Positions 23,071-32,498 of a stretch of DNA of 39,028 nt are shown here, piece after piece (the stretch's first letter is position 1; every line of letters starts with the position of its first letter). The notes below the pieces were generated by a model that was not told where the DNA came from, made no database searches, and saw nothing but the letters and a program-made list of their open reading frames with translations. Made by a program: the position numbers and the translations under genes. This DNA comes from Streptomyces rubellomurinus. GTDB taxonomy: Bacteria; Actinomycetota; Actinomycetes; Streptomycetales; Streptomycetaceae. Location of the stretch: the NCBI RefSeq assembly GCF_000961885.1, contig NZ_JZKH01000081.1, positions 1 to 39,028 on the forward strand, read 5' to 3'.

Positions 23071-25077
23071 GTGGCCGGCCGTATCGAGGACTACGCACTC
23101 ATCGGGGACATGCAGACCGCTGCCCTGGTCAGCAGGGACGGGGCGGTGGACTGGCTCTGCCTCCCCCGTTTCGACTCACCGGCCGTCTTCGCCGGCCTCC
23201 TCGGCACCGATGAACACGGCTTCTGGCGGATCGGCCCGGCCGAAGCCGTCCTGAGCGACGTCCCGGCCCCCGCCCCGGCCGCCGGCGCACTCGCCGCGGC
23301 CGCCGGCCGGGTCCGCCTCGCCGACACCATCGACCTGCGCGTCCCGCCGCCCACCGCCGCCGCCCCCGCCGTGCCGGCCGACCGCCGCCGCTACCGGGGC
23401 GACTCGCTGATCCTGGAGCAGGAGTGGGACGCCCAGGGCGGCACCGTGCGGGTGATCGACTTCATGCCGCCGCGCCCGCTGGCCGGCCGGGACGCCGTCC
23501 CGCAGGTGATCCGGATCGTCGAGGGAGTGGCCGGCACCGTCCGGATGCGCTCGGCGGTGCGGATGCGCTTCTCGTACGGCCGGGTGGTGCCCTGGGTCCA
23601 CCGCATGGAGCAGGCGGACGGCGGCCACCGCACCGTCGCCGTCGCCGGGCCCGACTCGGTCTGGCTGGACGGCGAGGCCGAGACGTACGGGCGCGACCTC
23701 ACCACCTACGCCGACTTCACCGTCACCGCCGGCGAGCGGATCGCCTTCGCCCTCACCTGGCAGGCCTCCCACCTCGACGCGCCGGCCGTCCCGGACGCCG
23801 AGGAGATGCTCGACGCCACCGCCGACTTCTGGCACGAGTGGGCCGGGCAGTGCACCTACCAGGGCCCCTACCGCGAGGCCGTGATCCGCTCGCTGATCAC
23901 CCTCAAGGGCCTCACCTACGCCCCCACCGGCGGCATCGTCGCCGCCCCCACCACCTCGCTGCCCGAGGACATCGGCGGCGAGCGCAACTGGGACTACCGC
24001 TACACCTGGCTGCGCGACGCCGCGATCACCCTCTCCTCGCTGCTGCGCACCGGCTACCGCGACGAGGCCCGCGCCTGGCGCGAGTGGCTGCTGCGGGCCG
24101 TCGCCGGGGACCCGGAGAACCTGCAGATCATGTACGGCATCGCCGGCGAGCGCGAACTCACCGAGTCCTCGCTCGACTGGCTGCCCGGCTACGAGGGCTC
24201 GCAGCCCGTCCGGATCGGCAACGGCGCCGCCGGGCAGCTCCAACTCGACGTCTACGGCGAGGTGGTGGAGGCCCTGCACCTGGCCCACATGACCGGCCTG
24301 GTGCGCAACGACCACGCCCACCACCTCCAGCTGCGCCTGATCGAGTACCTGGAGGACCACTGGCAGAACCCGGACGAGGGCATCTGGGAGGTGCGCGGCC
24401 CGCGCCGGCACTTCGTCCACTCCAAGGTGATGGCCTGGGTCGCCGTCGACCGCACCATCAAGCTGCTGGAGCAGACCCCCGAGGACGCGCCCGCCGGCGG
24501 CCACCTGGAGCGCTGGCGCGAACTGCGCGACACCATCCACCGGGACGTCTGCGAGAAGGGCTACGACCCGGAGCGCAACACCTTCACGCAGTACTACGGC
24601 GGCAAGGAGCTGGACGCCTCGCTGCTGCTCATCCCGCAGGTCGGCTTCCTGCCGCCGGACGACAAGCGCGTGATCGGCACCATCGAGGCGATCCAGCGCG
24701 AACTGTCCACCGAGGACGGCTTCGTGCTGCGCTACCCGACCCACGACGAGTCCGGGAACAACGTGGACGGCCTGTCCGGCCACGAAGGGGCCTTCCTGGC
24801 CTGCTCGTTCTGGCTCGCCGACGACCTGGCCATGATCGGCCGGGTGCAGGAGGCCCGCGAGCTGTTCGACCGGCTGCTGGCGCTGCGCAACGACCTCGGG
24901 CTGCTCGCCGAGGAGTGGGACCCGCGGCTCAAGCGGCAGGTCGGCAACTTCCCGCAGGCCTTCAGCCACGTCCCGCTGATCGACACCGCCCTGCGGCTGA
25001 CCGCCTGCGGCGCCGCCTACCTGTCGGCCCAGCCGGACGGCCTGGCCGCCGACCGGACCGAGCGGGCGACGGTGTAG
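23071..25077 (+). CDS. Glycoside hydrolase family 15 protein (glucoamylase/trehalase-like)
   Basis: This 668-residue protein matches bacterial GH15 enzymes, which hydrolyse alpha-glucosidic bonds with inversion; streptomycete members may act on trehalose, glycogen or maltooligosaccharides. The N terminus IEDYALIGDMQTAALVSRDG and the LCLPRFDSPAVFAGLLG block are typical of the cytosolic, trehalase-like subgroup. The (alpha/alpha)6 barrel has ERNWDYRYTWLRDAA near residue 304, HEGAFLACSFWLADDL near 571 and GLLAEEWDP near 610. The last two regions carry the usual catalytic and substrate-contact acids. There is no signal peptide. The GTG at 23071 has GGAG 7 nt upstream. It ends 2 nt before the convergent glycosyltransferase stop. 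Confidence 0.92.
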   Translation: MAGRIEDYALIGDMQTAALVSRDGAVDWLCLPRFDSPAVFAGLLGTDEHGFWRIGPAEAVLSDVPAPAPAAGALAAAAGRVRLADTIDLRVPPPTAAAPAVPADRRRYRGDSLILEQEWDAQGGTVRVIDFMPPRPLAGRDAVPQVIRIVEGVAGTVRMRSAVRMRFSYGRVVPWVHRMEQADGGHRTVAVAGPDSVWLDGEAETYGRDLTTYADFTVTAGERIAFALTWQASHLDAPAVPDAEEMLDATADFWHEWAGQCTYQGPYREAVIRSLITLKGLTYAPTGGIVAAPTTSLPEDIGGERNWDYRYTWLRDAAITLSSLLRTGYRDEARAWREWLLRAVAGDPENLQIMYGIAGERELTESSLDWLPGYEGSQPVRIGNGAAGQLQLDVYGEVVEALHLAHMTGLVRNDHAHHLQLRLIEYLEDHWQNPDEGIWEVRGPRRHFVHSKVMAWVAVDRTIKLLEQTPEDAPAGGHLERWRELRDTIHRDVCEKGYDPERNTFTQYYGGKELDASLLLIPQVGFLPPDDKRVIGTIEAIQRELSTEDGFVLRYPTHDESGNNVDGLSGHEGAFLACSFWLADDLAMIGRVQEARELFDRLLALRNDLGLLAEEWDPRLKRQVGNFPQAFSHVPLIDTALRLTACGAAYLSAQPDGLAADRTERATV

Positions 25078-25079
25078 GA

Positions 25080-26258
25080 CTAACCGCGCTGCACGAGTTC
25101 GTCGTAGGTGCTGAGCACCTGGGCGACGGTGGCGGCCTCGTCCGGCCAGGTCTCGGCCTGCTGCCGGCCGGCCGCCGCCAGGCGCTCGCGGCGGGCCGGG
25201 TCGGCGAGCAGCTCGCCGACCGCCCGGCCGAGCGCGGCCGCGTCGCCGGAGGGCACCAGCACGGCGGCGTCGCCGACCAGTTCGGGGATGCCGCCGACCG
25301 CGGTGGCGACCACCGGCACGCCGGCCCGCATCGCCTCCTGCACCACCAGCGAGCGGGCCTCCCAGCGGCTGGAGACCACCACCACGTCGGCGGCGGCCAG
25401 CAGGTCGGGCACGTCCGTGCGGTAGCCGAGCAGCCGCACGGGCAGCTTCTCGGCGGCCGCCCGCTCGCGCAGCGGGCCCGCCTCGGGGCCGTCCCCGGCG
25501 AGCAGCACCAGCGGCTCGGGGGCCGACGCGGCCAGTTCGCGGGTGGCGTCCAGCAGCACGCCGAAGGCCTTCTGCGGGACGAGCCGGCCGACGCCGAGCA
25601 CCAGCGGGCGGTCCGGGCCGTCGCCGAGCAGCGCGGCGCGGGCCTCGGCGCGGCCGAGCCGGCCCTCGGGCATCGGCGGGGCGGCCACCGGGCCCAGCCG
25701 GGCGTCGGTGGCGCCGAGTTCGCGGGCCCGGGCGACCAGGTCGGAGGAGGCGCCGAGGACGAGGTCGGCGGCGCGGGCGACCCGGCGTTCCATCAGCCGT
25801 TGCAGCCGCCGCTCCATGCCGGTGGCGAGCAGCGCGTGGTGCGAGGTGACCACCAGCGGGGTCTGCGGGCGCAGGCCGGGGAAGCGGCCGGCGGTGCGCA
25901 GCGCGAGGTCGGAGAGCAGCCCGGCGCGCAGCCCGTGGGCGTGCACCACGTCGGCGCCGGTGAAGGCCCGGCGGAGCTCGCCGATCGCGGTGGCGTCGCT
26001 GCGGGCGCCCGCGGTGGGGGTGATGTCGACGGTGTGGAACCGCGCGCCGGTGCGGGAGAAGCCGAACAGCGCGTCGGTGCCGGCCGGCGCGCAGACCGTG
26101 ACCAGCACGCCGTGCGCGACCAGGCCCTGCGCCAGGGAGCGCACGTGCGCGCCGATGCCGCCGGTGCTGGCGGCCAGGACGAGAACCACGTGCAGCTGCC
26201 CCGGTTCGGGGGCGGCCGCGGTGGCCCGGGCAGCGGAATGGTCCACGTCGTCTCGCAT
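25080..26258 (-). CDS. Family 4 (GT-B) glycosyltransferase
   Basis: This 392-residue protein has two Rossmann-like halves. The N-terminal half has LVLAASTGGIGAHVRSLAQG, a glycine-rich acceptor loop, and VVHAHGLRAG. The C-terminal half has LVLGVGRLVPQKAFGVLL and the GT4 EX7E motif in EARSLVVQEAMRAGVPVVAT. GT4 enzymes use nucleotide sugars with retention; donor and acceptor cannot be told from sequence. No membrane segment is visible. The ATG at 26258 is used though its ribosome binding site is weak. Its stop lies 2 nt from that of the GH15 gene, so the pair is convergent. A shared role in glycan metabolism is only suggested by position. Confidence 0.9.
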   Translation of the reverse strand: MRDDVDHSAARATAAAPEPGQLHVVLVLAASTGGIGAHVRSLAQGLVAHGVLVTVCAPAGTDALFGFSRTGARFHTVDITPTAGARSDATAIGELRRAFTGADVVHAHGLRAGLLSDLALRTAGRFPGLRPQTPLVVTSHHALLATGMERRLQRLMERRVARAADLVLGASSDLVARARELGATDARLGPVAAPPMPEGRLGRAEARAALLGDGPDRPLVLGVGRLVPQKAFGVLLDATRELAASAPEPLVLLAGDGPEAGPLRERAAAEKLPVRLLGYRTDVPDLLAAADVVVVSSRWEARSLVVQEAMRAGVPVVATAVGGIPELVGDAAVLVPSGDAAALGRAVGELLADPARRERLAAAGRQQAETWPDEAATVAQVLSTYDELVQRG

Positions 26259-26403
26259 CCGACTCGATCAGGTTCGCGCACCGCTTCGCGAGGATCGCTC
26301 GCCGGCGGCGCTCGGGACTGGAAAGCCAGTGTCCAGCCGCCACCATGCCAGGTCGGCGGCCCTCTTGGACAGTCGGCGCCACCCGGGGCGCGTCGCCGTC
26401 CCG

Positions 26404-26423
26404 GGGCTCGTCGGGACGAGCCC
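26404..26423 (-). terminator. Hairpin downstream of recN
   Basis: GGGCTCGT (26404-26411) pairs with ACGAGCCC (26416-26423) around a CGGG loop, 17 nt past the recN stop. The 182-nt spacer to the glycosyltransferase otherwise shows nothing definite. Confidence 0.55.
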
Positions 26424-26440
26424 GAGAGCCGCCGGCCGGC

Positions 26441-28186
26441 CTAGGAGCGGCGGGGCGCCCGGGCTGCGGCCAGCAGTTCCTCGGCGTGGGCGCGGCCCAG
26501 CTCCGAGTCCTCCAGGCCGGCCAGCATCCGGGAGAGTTCGCGCACCCGCTCCTCGTCGTTCAGCACCTTGACGCCGCTGCGGGTGACGGTGCCGTCGTTG
26601 GTCTTCTCCACCACCAGGTGCCGGTCCGCGAACGCGGCGACCTGCGGGAGGTGGGTGACCACCACGACCTGGGCGGATTCGGCGAGTTTGGCCAGCCGGC
26701 GGCCGATCTCGACCGCGGCCTTGCCGCCGACGCCCGCGTCCACCTCGTCGAACAGGTAGGTGGGGACGGGGTCGGCGCCCGCGAAGACCACCTCGACGGC
26801 GAGCATCACGCGGGACAGCTCACCGCCGGAGGCGCCCTTGGCGATCGGACGGGGCTGGGCGCCGGGGTGCGGGGCGAGCAGCACCTCGACCTCGTCCACG
26901 CCGTGCGGGCCGTAGGCGACGGTGCGGCCGTCGACCTCCAGCCCGGCCAGGTCGTCGACCTGGGTGATCGAGAAGGTCACCCGGGCGTGCGGCATGGCCA
27001 GTTCGGCGAGTTCGGCGGAGACGGCGTCGGCGAAGCGGCCGGCGGCGGCCTGCCGGGCGGCCGACACCTCGGCGGCCAGCTCGGCCAGCTCGGCCCGCAG
27101 CTCGGTCTCCCGGGCGCCGAGCTCGTCGATCCGGTCGTCGTCGCCGTCCAGTTCGAGCAGCCGGGCGGCGCCGGCCTCGGCCCAGGCGATCACCTCGGCC
27201 AGGGTGTTCTCCTCGCCGCCGTACTTGCGCAGCAGCTGGGCGAGGACGGCCCGGCGGTCCTCGACGGCGGACAGGCGCACCGGGTCGGCGTCCAGGTCGT
27301 CCGCGTAGCCGGCCAGGTCGCCGGCGACGTCGGCGAGCAGGTAGCCGACCTCGTTGAGGCGGTCGGCGAGCGCCGCCAGCCGCTCGTCGTGGTGGCGGAC
27401 GGCCTCCAGGGCGCGCCGGGACTGGGCGAGCAGGGTGCCGGCGTCCAGCGCCTCCGGATCGGCCGGGTCGCCGGCCAGGGCGGCGTGCGCGAGCGTGGCG
27501 GCGGAGGACAGCGCGTCGGCGTGGCCCAGCCGCTCGGCCTCGGCGGCCAGCTCGGCGTCCTCCCCGGCGACGGGCTCGGCGGCGGCGACCTCGTCCAGGC
27601 CGAAGCGCAGCAGGTCGGCCTCCTGGGCGCGCTCGCGGGCCCGGGTGGTCAGCTCCTCCAGGGTGGCCGCGACCTCGCGCAGGGCGCGGTAGGTCTCCCG
27701 GTAGCGGGCCAGCGGCTCGGCCACCGCCTCGCCCGCGTAGCGGTCCAGGGCGCCGCGCTGGCGGGCCGGGCGCAGCAGCCGCTGCTGGTCGGTCTGGCCG
27801 TGCACGGCGATCAGGTCCTCGCCGAGCTCGGCGAGCAGGCCGACCGGGACGGCCCGGCCGCCGACGTACGCCCGCGAGCGGCCCTCCGCCGAGACGGTGC
27901 GGCTGACCAGCAGCGCGCCGTCGTCCAGTTCGGCGCCCGCCTCGATCGCGCGGGCCGCGACCGGGGAGTCGGCGGGCAGTTCCAGCCGGCCCTCGACCAC
28001 GGCGCGCCCGGTGCCGTTGCGCACCAGGCCCGGGTCGGCGCGGCCGCCGAGCAGCAGGCCGAGGCTGGTCACGACCATGGTCTTGCCTGCACCGGTCTCG
28101 CCGGTCACGGCGGTGAAGCCGGGGGCGAGTTCGACCACCGCGTCGTCGATGACCCCAAGATCCCGTATCCGCATCTCGTCCAACAC
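26441..28186 (-). CDS. recN: DNA repair protein RecN
   Basis: RecN is an SMC-like ATPase recruited to double-strand breaks to support recombinational repair. The Walker A motif is GETGAGKTMVV near residue 33. A long coiled coil fills the middle (about 160-380, Ala/Glu/Arg-rich). The ABC signature is KGASGGELSRVMLA and Walker B is TYLFDEVDAGVGG, followed by the HLPQVAAFADRH H-loop. The GTG at 28186 (VLDEMRIRDLGVIDD) gives 581 residues, the usual length; an ATG at 28174 would remove four, and the frame to 28246 adds non-homologous sequence. In M. tuberculosis recN directly follows nadK; here about 2.5 kb with a divergent membrane-protein/regulator pair lies between, so recN probably has a separate promoter. 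Confidence 0.96.
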   Translation of the reverse strand: MLDEMRIRDLGVIDDAVVELAPGFTAVTGETGAGKTMVVTSLGLLLGGRADPGLVRNGTGRAVVEGRLELPADSPVAARAIEAGAELDDGALLVSRTVSAEGRSRAYVGGRAVPVGLLAELGEDLIAVHGQTDQQRLLRPARQRGALDRYAGEAVAEPLARYRETYRALREVAATLEELTTRARERAQEADLLRFGLDEVAAAEPVAGEDAELAAEAERLGHADALSSAATLAHAALAGDPADPEALDAGTLLAQSRRALEAVRHHDERLAALADRLNEVGYLLADVAGDLAGYADDLDADPVRLSAVEDRRAVLAQLLRKYGGEENTLAEVIAWAEAGAARLLELDGDDDRIDELGARETELRAELAELAAEVSAARQAAAGRFADAVSAELAELAMPHARVTFSITQVDDLAGLEVDGRTVAYGPHGVDEVEVLLAPHPGAQPRPIAKGASGGELSRVMLAVEVVFAGADPVPTYLFDEVDAGVGGKAAVEIGRRLAKLAESAQVVVVTHLPQVAAFADRHLVVEKTNDGTVTRSGVKVLNDEERVRELSRMLAGLEDSELGRAHAEELLAAARAPRRS

Positions 28187-28262
28187 GGAGACGACCTTAC
28201 GAGGTTCCACCCCCGGCGCGCGACGAGCGGCAACGGCGCGCGGCAACTCCGTGCCCGGAAGT

Positions 28263-28961
28263 TCATCCCTTCCGGGGCGTTTGCGCCGGGCCGGGGACGG
28301 TCAACCAGGGCAGGAACACCTGCACCAGCGGGCCGATGGCCAGCGCGTACGCGACGGTGCCGACCCCGGCGGTGCCGCCGAGCAGGATGCCGACCGCGAG
28401 CACCGCCACCTCGATGCCGGTGCGGATCAGCCGCAGCGAACGGCCGGTGCGCCGGTGCAGGCCGGTCATCAGGCCGTCGCGCGGGCCGGGGCCGAAGCGG
28501 GCGCCGATGTAGAGACCGGTGGCCACGGCGTTGAGCACGATCGCGCCGGCCATCAGCGCGATCCGGGCGGGCCAGCCCTGCGGGCCGTCGAACAGCCGCA
28601 GGGTGAGGTCCATGGCCGCGCCGATCAGCAGCACGTTGGCGACGGTGCCCAGGCCCGGGCGCTGGCGCAGCGGGATCCACAGCAGCAGCACCAAGGCGCC
28701 GCAGAGGGTCACCCAGGCGCCGACCGAGAGGCCGAGGCTGCGCTGCAGGCCCTGGTGGAGGACGTCCCAGGGGTCGAGGCCGAGGCCGGAGCGGAGCATC
28801 AGCGCCATGCTGACGCCGTACACGGCCAGGCCGACGAAGAGCTGGGCGGAGCGGCGGCCGAGGAGGTGGGTGTCGCCGAGCACGCGGACGGCGAGGCCCG
28901 GCCGGGCGGCTCGGGGGGCGGATGGAGGGGTGGTCGGTCGTGGCGTGGTCGTGCTGGCCAA
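28263..28961 (-). CDS. YczE-like multi-pass membrane protein
   Basis: This 232-residue hydrophobic protein has about five or six membrane segments, including LFVGLAVYGVSMALML, VTLCGALVLLLWIPL, ALMAGAIVLNAVATGLYIG and AVLAVGILLGG. Loop motifs are GLDPWDVLHQG and GPGPRDGLMTGL, the repeated Gly-Pro/Asp pattern of the YczE/YitT-like family. The TTG at 28961 with GGGAG 7 nt upstream is preferred; the longer frame to 29180 would overlap the divergent regulator. YczE-like genes are known to sit beside MocR-type regulators in many bacteria, as here, and are probably their regulatory targets. The transported substrate, if any, is unknown. The stop lies 76 nt upstream of the recN start, so recN may receive read-through. 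Confidence 0.87.
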   Translation of the reverse strand: MASTTTPRPTTPPSAPRAARPGLAVRVLGDTHLLGRRSAQLFVGLAVYGVSMALMLRSGLGLDPWDVLHQGLQRSLGLSVGAWVTLCGALVLLLWIPLRQRPGLGTVANVLLIGAAMDLTLRLFDGPQGWPARIALMAGAIVLNAVATGLYIGARFGPGPRDGLMTGLHRRTGRSLRLIRTGIEVAVLAVGILLGGTAGVGTVAYALAIGPLVQVFLPWLTVPGPAQTPRKG

Positions 28962-29041
28962 CTGGTGCTCCCGCGGTGGTACTGCACCCCGGGGGCGGCC
29001 CGGTGGTGGCGGACTCGAAGGCCGCCCTGCCATGATGAGGA

Positions 29042-29087
29042 GGCCAAAGCGGCCCGCTCCAGGGCCAATCCCGAGCAAGTGGACTGG
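29042..29087. promoter_or_regulatory. Candidate operator for the MocR-type regulator
   Basis: In the 139-nt divergent spacer, GGCCAA occurs at 29042-29047 and 29063-29068, exactly 21 bp (two helical turns) apart. AGTGGACTGG follows at 29078-29087, close to the AAGTGGAC-type core I recall for PdxR/MocR sites. MocR regulators typically bind direct repeats. There is no experimental support and the short motifs could be chance. Confidence 0.3.
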
Positions 29088-29100
29088 AAGAGCCTGCGCC

Positions 29101-30600
29101 ATGGCCGACTGGCACACCACCGTCACACCCCCGACGCTCGCCCGGCTGCTCGCGACCGCCCGGCTCCCCGAGCCCGCCACCGCCCGCCGCCCCGCCTACC
29201 GCACCCTCGCCGGGCAGATCCGGCTGCTGGTCACCGAGGGCCGGCTGCCGGTGGGCGCCCGGCTGCCCGCCGAACGCGAACTGGCCGCCGCCCTCGACCT
29301 GAGCCGCACCACCGTCGCCACCGCGTACGAGACCCTGCGCGGCGACGGCTACCTGCACAGCCGCCGCGGCTCCGGCAGCTGGACCGCCCTGCCCGAGGGC
29401 GCCCCGCCGCCCGGGGACGCCCTGCACCCCGTCCCGCCGCACGAGCAGGGCCGCACCCTCGACCTCGGCGTGGCCGCGCTGCCCGCCCCGCAGCCCTGGG
29501 TCGGCGCCGCCGCCGCCCGGGCCGTCGAGCAGCTGCCGTACTACGCCGCCGGACACGGCCACTACCCCACCGGCGTCCCGGTGCTGCGCGAGGCCGTCGC
29601 CCGCCGCTACACCGAGCGCGGGCTGCCCACCACCCCCGACCAGATCCTGATCACCACCGGCGCGATGGGCGGCCTGCACCTGGTCCAGCGGGTGCTGATC
29701 GGCCGCGGCGACCGGGTCGCCGTCGAGGCGCCCAGCTACGCGCACACCCTGCAGGCCCTGCGGATCACCGGCGCCCGGCTGGTCCCGGTGCCGAACACCC
29801 TCGCCCCCGTCCCCGCCTGGGACCTCGACGAGTGGCGCCACGTGCTGCGCGGCGCCGCCCCCAAGGCCGCCTACGTCATGCCGGACTTCCACAACCCGAC
29901 CGGCACGCTGATCCCCGAGGAGCAGCGCCGCGAGCTGCTGGCCGCCGCCCGGGCCGCCGGAAGCGTCGTCCTGGTCGACGAGACCACCGCCGAACTCGCC
30001 TGGGGCGTCCCGGAGTCCGAGCCGCTGCCGCGGCCCATGGCCGCGCTGGACCGGGCCGCCCAGGTGGTCACCGTGGGCTCGGCCGGCAAGCTGCTCTGGG
30101 GCGGCCTGCGGATCGGCTGGGTACGGGCCGCGCCCTCGCTGGTGCGCCGGCTGGCCACCGAGCGGGTCTACAGCGACGTCGGCACCCCGGTGCTGGAGCA
30201 GCTGATCGCCGCCGAGCTGCTCGGCGACCCGCTCCCCGAGGTGCGGGCCCACCAGCTGGACCGGCTGCGCGCCACCGCCCACGCCTTCGCCGCGGAACTG
30301 CCCGAGCGGCTGCCCGGCTGGAGCTTCCGGACGCCGCCCGGCGGCCTCTCGCTGTGGGTGTCCACCGGCACCCTGTCCGGCGCGGCGCTGGCGCAGGCCG
30401 GCGAACAGGCCGGGATCCGGATCGCCGCGGGCAACCGGTTCGGCTCGGACGGCGCGTTCGAGCACCACATCCGCATCCCGTTCACGGTGCCCGCCCCGGC
30501 CGTGCCGGACGCCGTCGACCGGCTGGCCGCGCTGGCCGCCGGCGTGACGGCCGGCGGGCGGCTCGGCCCGGCCGACGAGGCGCAGCCGCTGGCGGTCTGA
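29101..30600 (+). CDS. MocR/PdxR-family transcriptional regulator (GntR-type wHTH fused to aminotransferase-like domain)
   Basis: The 499-residue protein has an N-terminal GntR winged helix (residues about 35-100, LPAERELAAALDLSRTTVAT) joined by a Pro-rich linker to a fold-type I aminotransferase-like domain (about 120-480). The PLP-binding signature is intact: MPDFHNPTGTL, then VDETTAELAW, and the Schiff-base Lys in VGSAGKLLWGGLRIGW. MocR proteins use PLP as effector, sometimes together with an amino acid. The divergent YczE-like gene makes it most like the YczR subgroup rather than a pyridoxal-synthesis regulator; no pdxS/pdxT lies nearby. The ATG at 29101 has GGAAGAG upstream. It converges on nadK with a shared hairpin. 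Confidence 0.9.
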   Translation: MADWHTTVTPPTLARLLATARLPEPATARRPAYRTLAGQIRLLVTEGRLPVGARLPAERELAAALDLSRTTVATAYETLRGDGYLHSRRGSGSWTALPEGAPPPGDALHPVPPHEQGRTLDLGVAALPAPQPWVGAAAARAVEQLPYYAAGHGHYPTGVPVLREAVARRYTERGLPTTPDQILITTGAMGGLHLVQRVLIGRGDRVAVEAPSYAHTLQALRITGARLVPVPNTLAPVPAWDLDEWRHVLRGAAPKAAYVMPDFHNPTGTLIPEEQRRELLAAARAAGSVVLVDETTAELAWGVPESEPLPRPMAALDRAAQVVTVGSAGKLLWGGLRIGWVRAAPSLVRRLATERVYSDVGTPVLEQLIAAELLGDPLPEVRAHQLDRLRATAHAFAAELPERLPGWSFRTPPGGLSLWVSTGTLSGAALAQAGEQAGIRIAAGNRFGSDGAFEHHIRIPFTVPAPAVPDAVDRLAALAAGVTAGGRLGPADEAQPLAV

Positions 30601-30635
30601 CGCCGGCGGCCTGACACCCGGCCGGCCGCCCGGCG
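30601..30635. terminator. Bidirectional hairpin between the MocR gene and nadK
   Basis: An 11-bp stem with a single 1-nt bulge (30601-30611 with 30624-30635, 12-nt loop) starts directly after the regulator stop and lies 17 nt beyond the nadK stop. It could terminate both convergent genes. Confidence 0.55.
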
Positions 30636-30652
30636 ACCCGTCAACCAGCCTG

Positions 30653-31561
30653 TCAGTGGTGCGTGTTGGAGCGCCCGCGCCAACCCGTCACCGGCAGCGC
30701 GAACTTGGCGACCAGCCGGTCGGTGAACGGCGCCCGGTGCAGTCTGGCCAGCCGCACCGGCGTCTGCCCCCGGCGCACCTCCACCCGCGCGCCGGCGGGC
30801 AGTTCGACCGAGCGCCGCCCGTCGCACCACAGCACCCCGTGCGGGGTCTTCGGCTGCACCTCGACGGCCAGCACCGAATCCGGCGAGGTCACCAGCGGGC
30901 GGGCGAACAGCGCGTGCGCGGAGATCGGCACCATCAGCAGCGCCTCCACCTCCGGCCACACCACCGGCCCGCCGCCGGAGAACGCGTACGCGGTGGAGCC
31001 GGTCGGCGTCGCGCACACCACCCCGTCGCAACCGAAGTTGGAGACCGGACGGCCGTCCACCTCGGTCACCACCTCCAGCATCCGCTCCCGGGAGGCCTTC
31101 TCGATCGACGCCTCGTTCAGCGCCCAGTCCCGGTGCACCACATCGCCGTTGGTGCGGACGATCACGTCGATCGTCATCCGCTCCTCGACCTCGTAGTCGG
31201 CCTCGACCACCCGCTCGACCACCACGGCCAGGTCGTCCCGCTCGGCCTCCGCCAGGAAGCCGACCCGGCCCAGGTTGATCCCGAGCATCGGCAGCCCGTG
31301 CGAGCGCGCCAGTTCGGCCCCGCGCAGCAGCGTGCCGTCGCCGCCGGCGACCAGGATCAGCTCGCAGCCGTCCGCCGCACCCGGCCCCTCGGCCACCTTC
31401 TCGACGCCGTCCGGCAGGTCCAGCCCGACCGCCTCGGAGGCGAGCAGTCTGATCCGGATGCCCGCCTTCAGCAGCCCGTGCACCAGCGCCTCGACGCTGC
31501 GCAGCGCCGCCTCCCGGCCGGTGTGCGCGATCAGGAAGACCGTGCGCTCTTCATCGCTCAT
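30653..31561 (-). CDS. nadK: NAD kinase
   Basis: NadK phosphorylates NAD to NADP using ATP or polyphosphate. The diagnostic GGDGT sits in LILVAGGDGTLLRGAELA (residues about 69-86). It is followed by LGINLGRVGFLAE, the substrate-binding NE in ALNEASIEK, and CATPTGSTAYAFSGGGP. The ATG at 31561 has GGGAGAGG about 9 nt upstream, giving 302 residues, normal for actinobacteria. It lies 94 nt after tlyA on the same strand, the conserved order. In relatives recN follows immediately, but here the YczE/MocR pair has been placed between. Confidence 0.97.
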   Translation of the reverse strand: MSDEERTVFLIAHTGREAALRSVEALVHGLLKAGIRIRLLASEAVGLDLPDGVEKVAEGPGAADGCELILVAGGDGTLLRGAELARSHGLPMLGINLGRVGFLAEAERDDLAVVVERVVEADYEVEERMTIDVIVRTNGDVVHRDWALNEASIEKASRERMLEVVTEVDGRPVSNFGCDGVVCATPTGSTAYAFSGGGPVVWPEVEALLMVPISAHALFARPLVTSPDSVLAVEVQPKTPHGVLWCDGRRSVELPAGARVEVRRGQTPVRLARLHRAPFTDRLVAKFALPVTGWRGRSNTHH

Positions 31562-31655
31562 GCCGCTGCCCTCTCCCTACGCCTCGCCGGGTCACCCCTC
31601 GGCCCCGGTGCGGTCGCGTCACCCAGCATGACGGACCGGACGCCCGCAGAGGAGC

Positions 31656-32468
<813 letters not shown>

Positions 32469-32498
32469 TGGTGCTTCAGCTCCTACGGGTCCTACGGA

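Noticed and set aside
23176..26382. 1068-codon minus-strand frame opposite the GH15 gene and over the glycosyltransferase in another frame
   Set aside because: It is a shadow of both; no recognisable domain.
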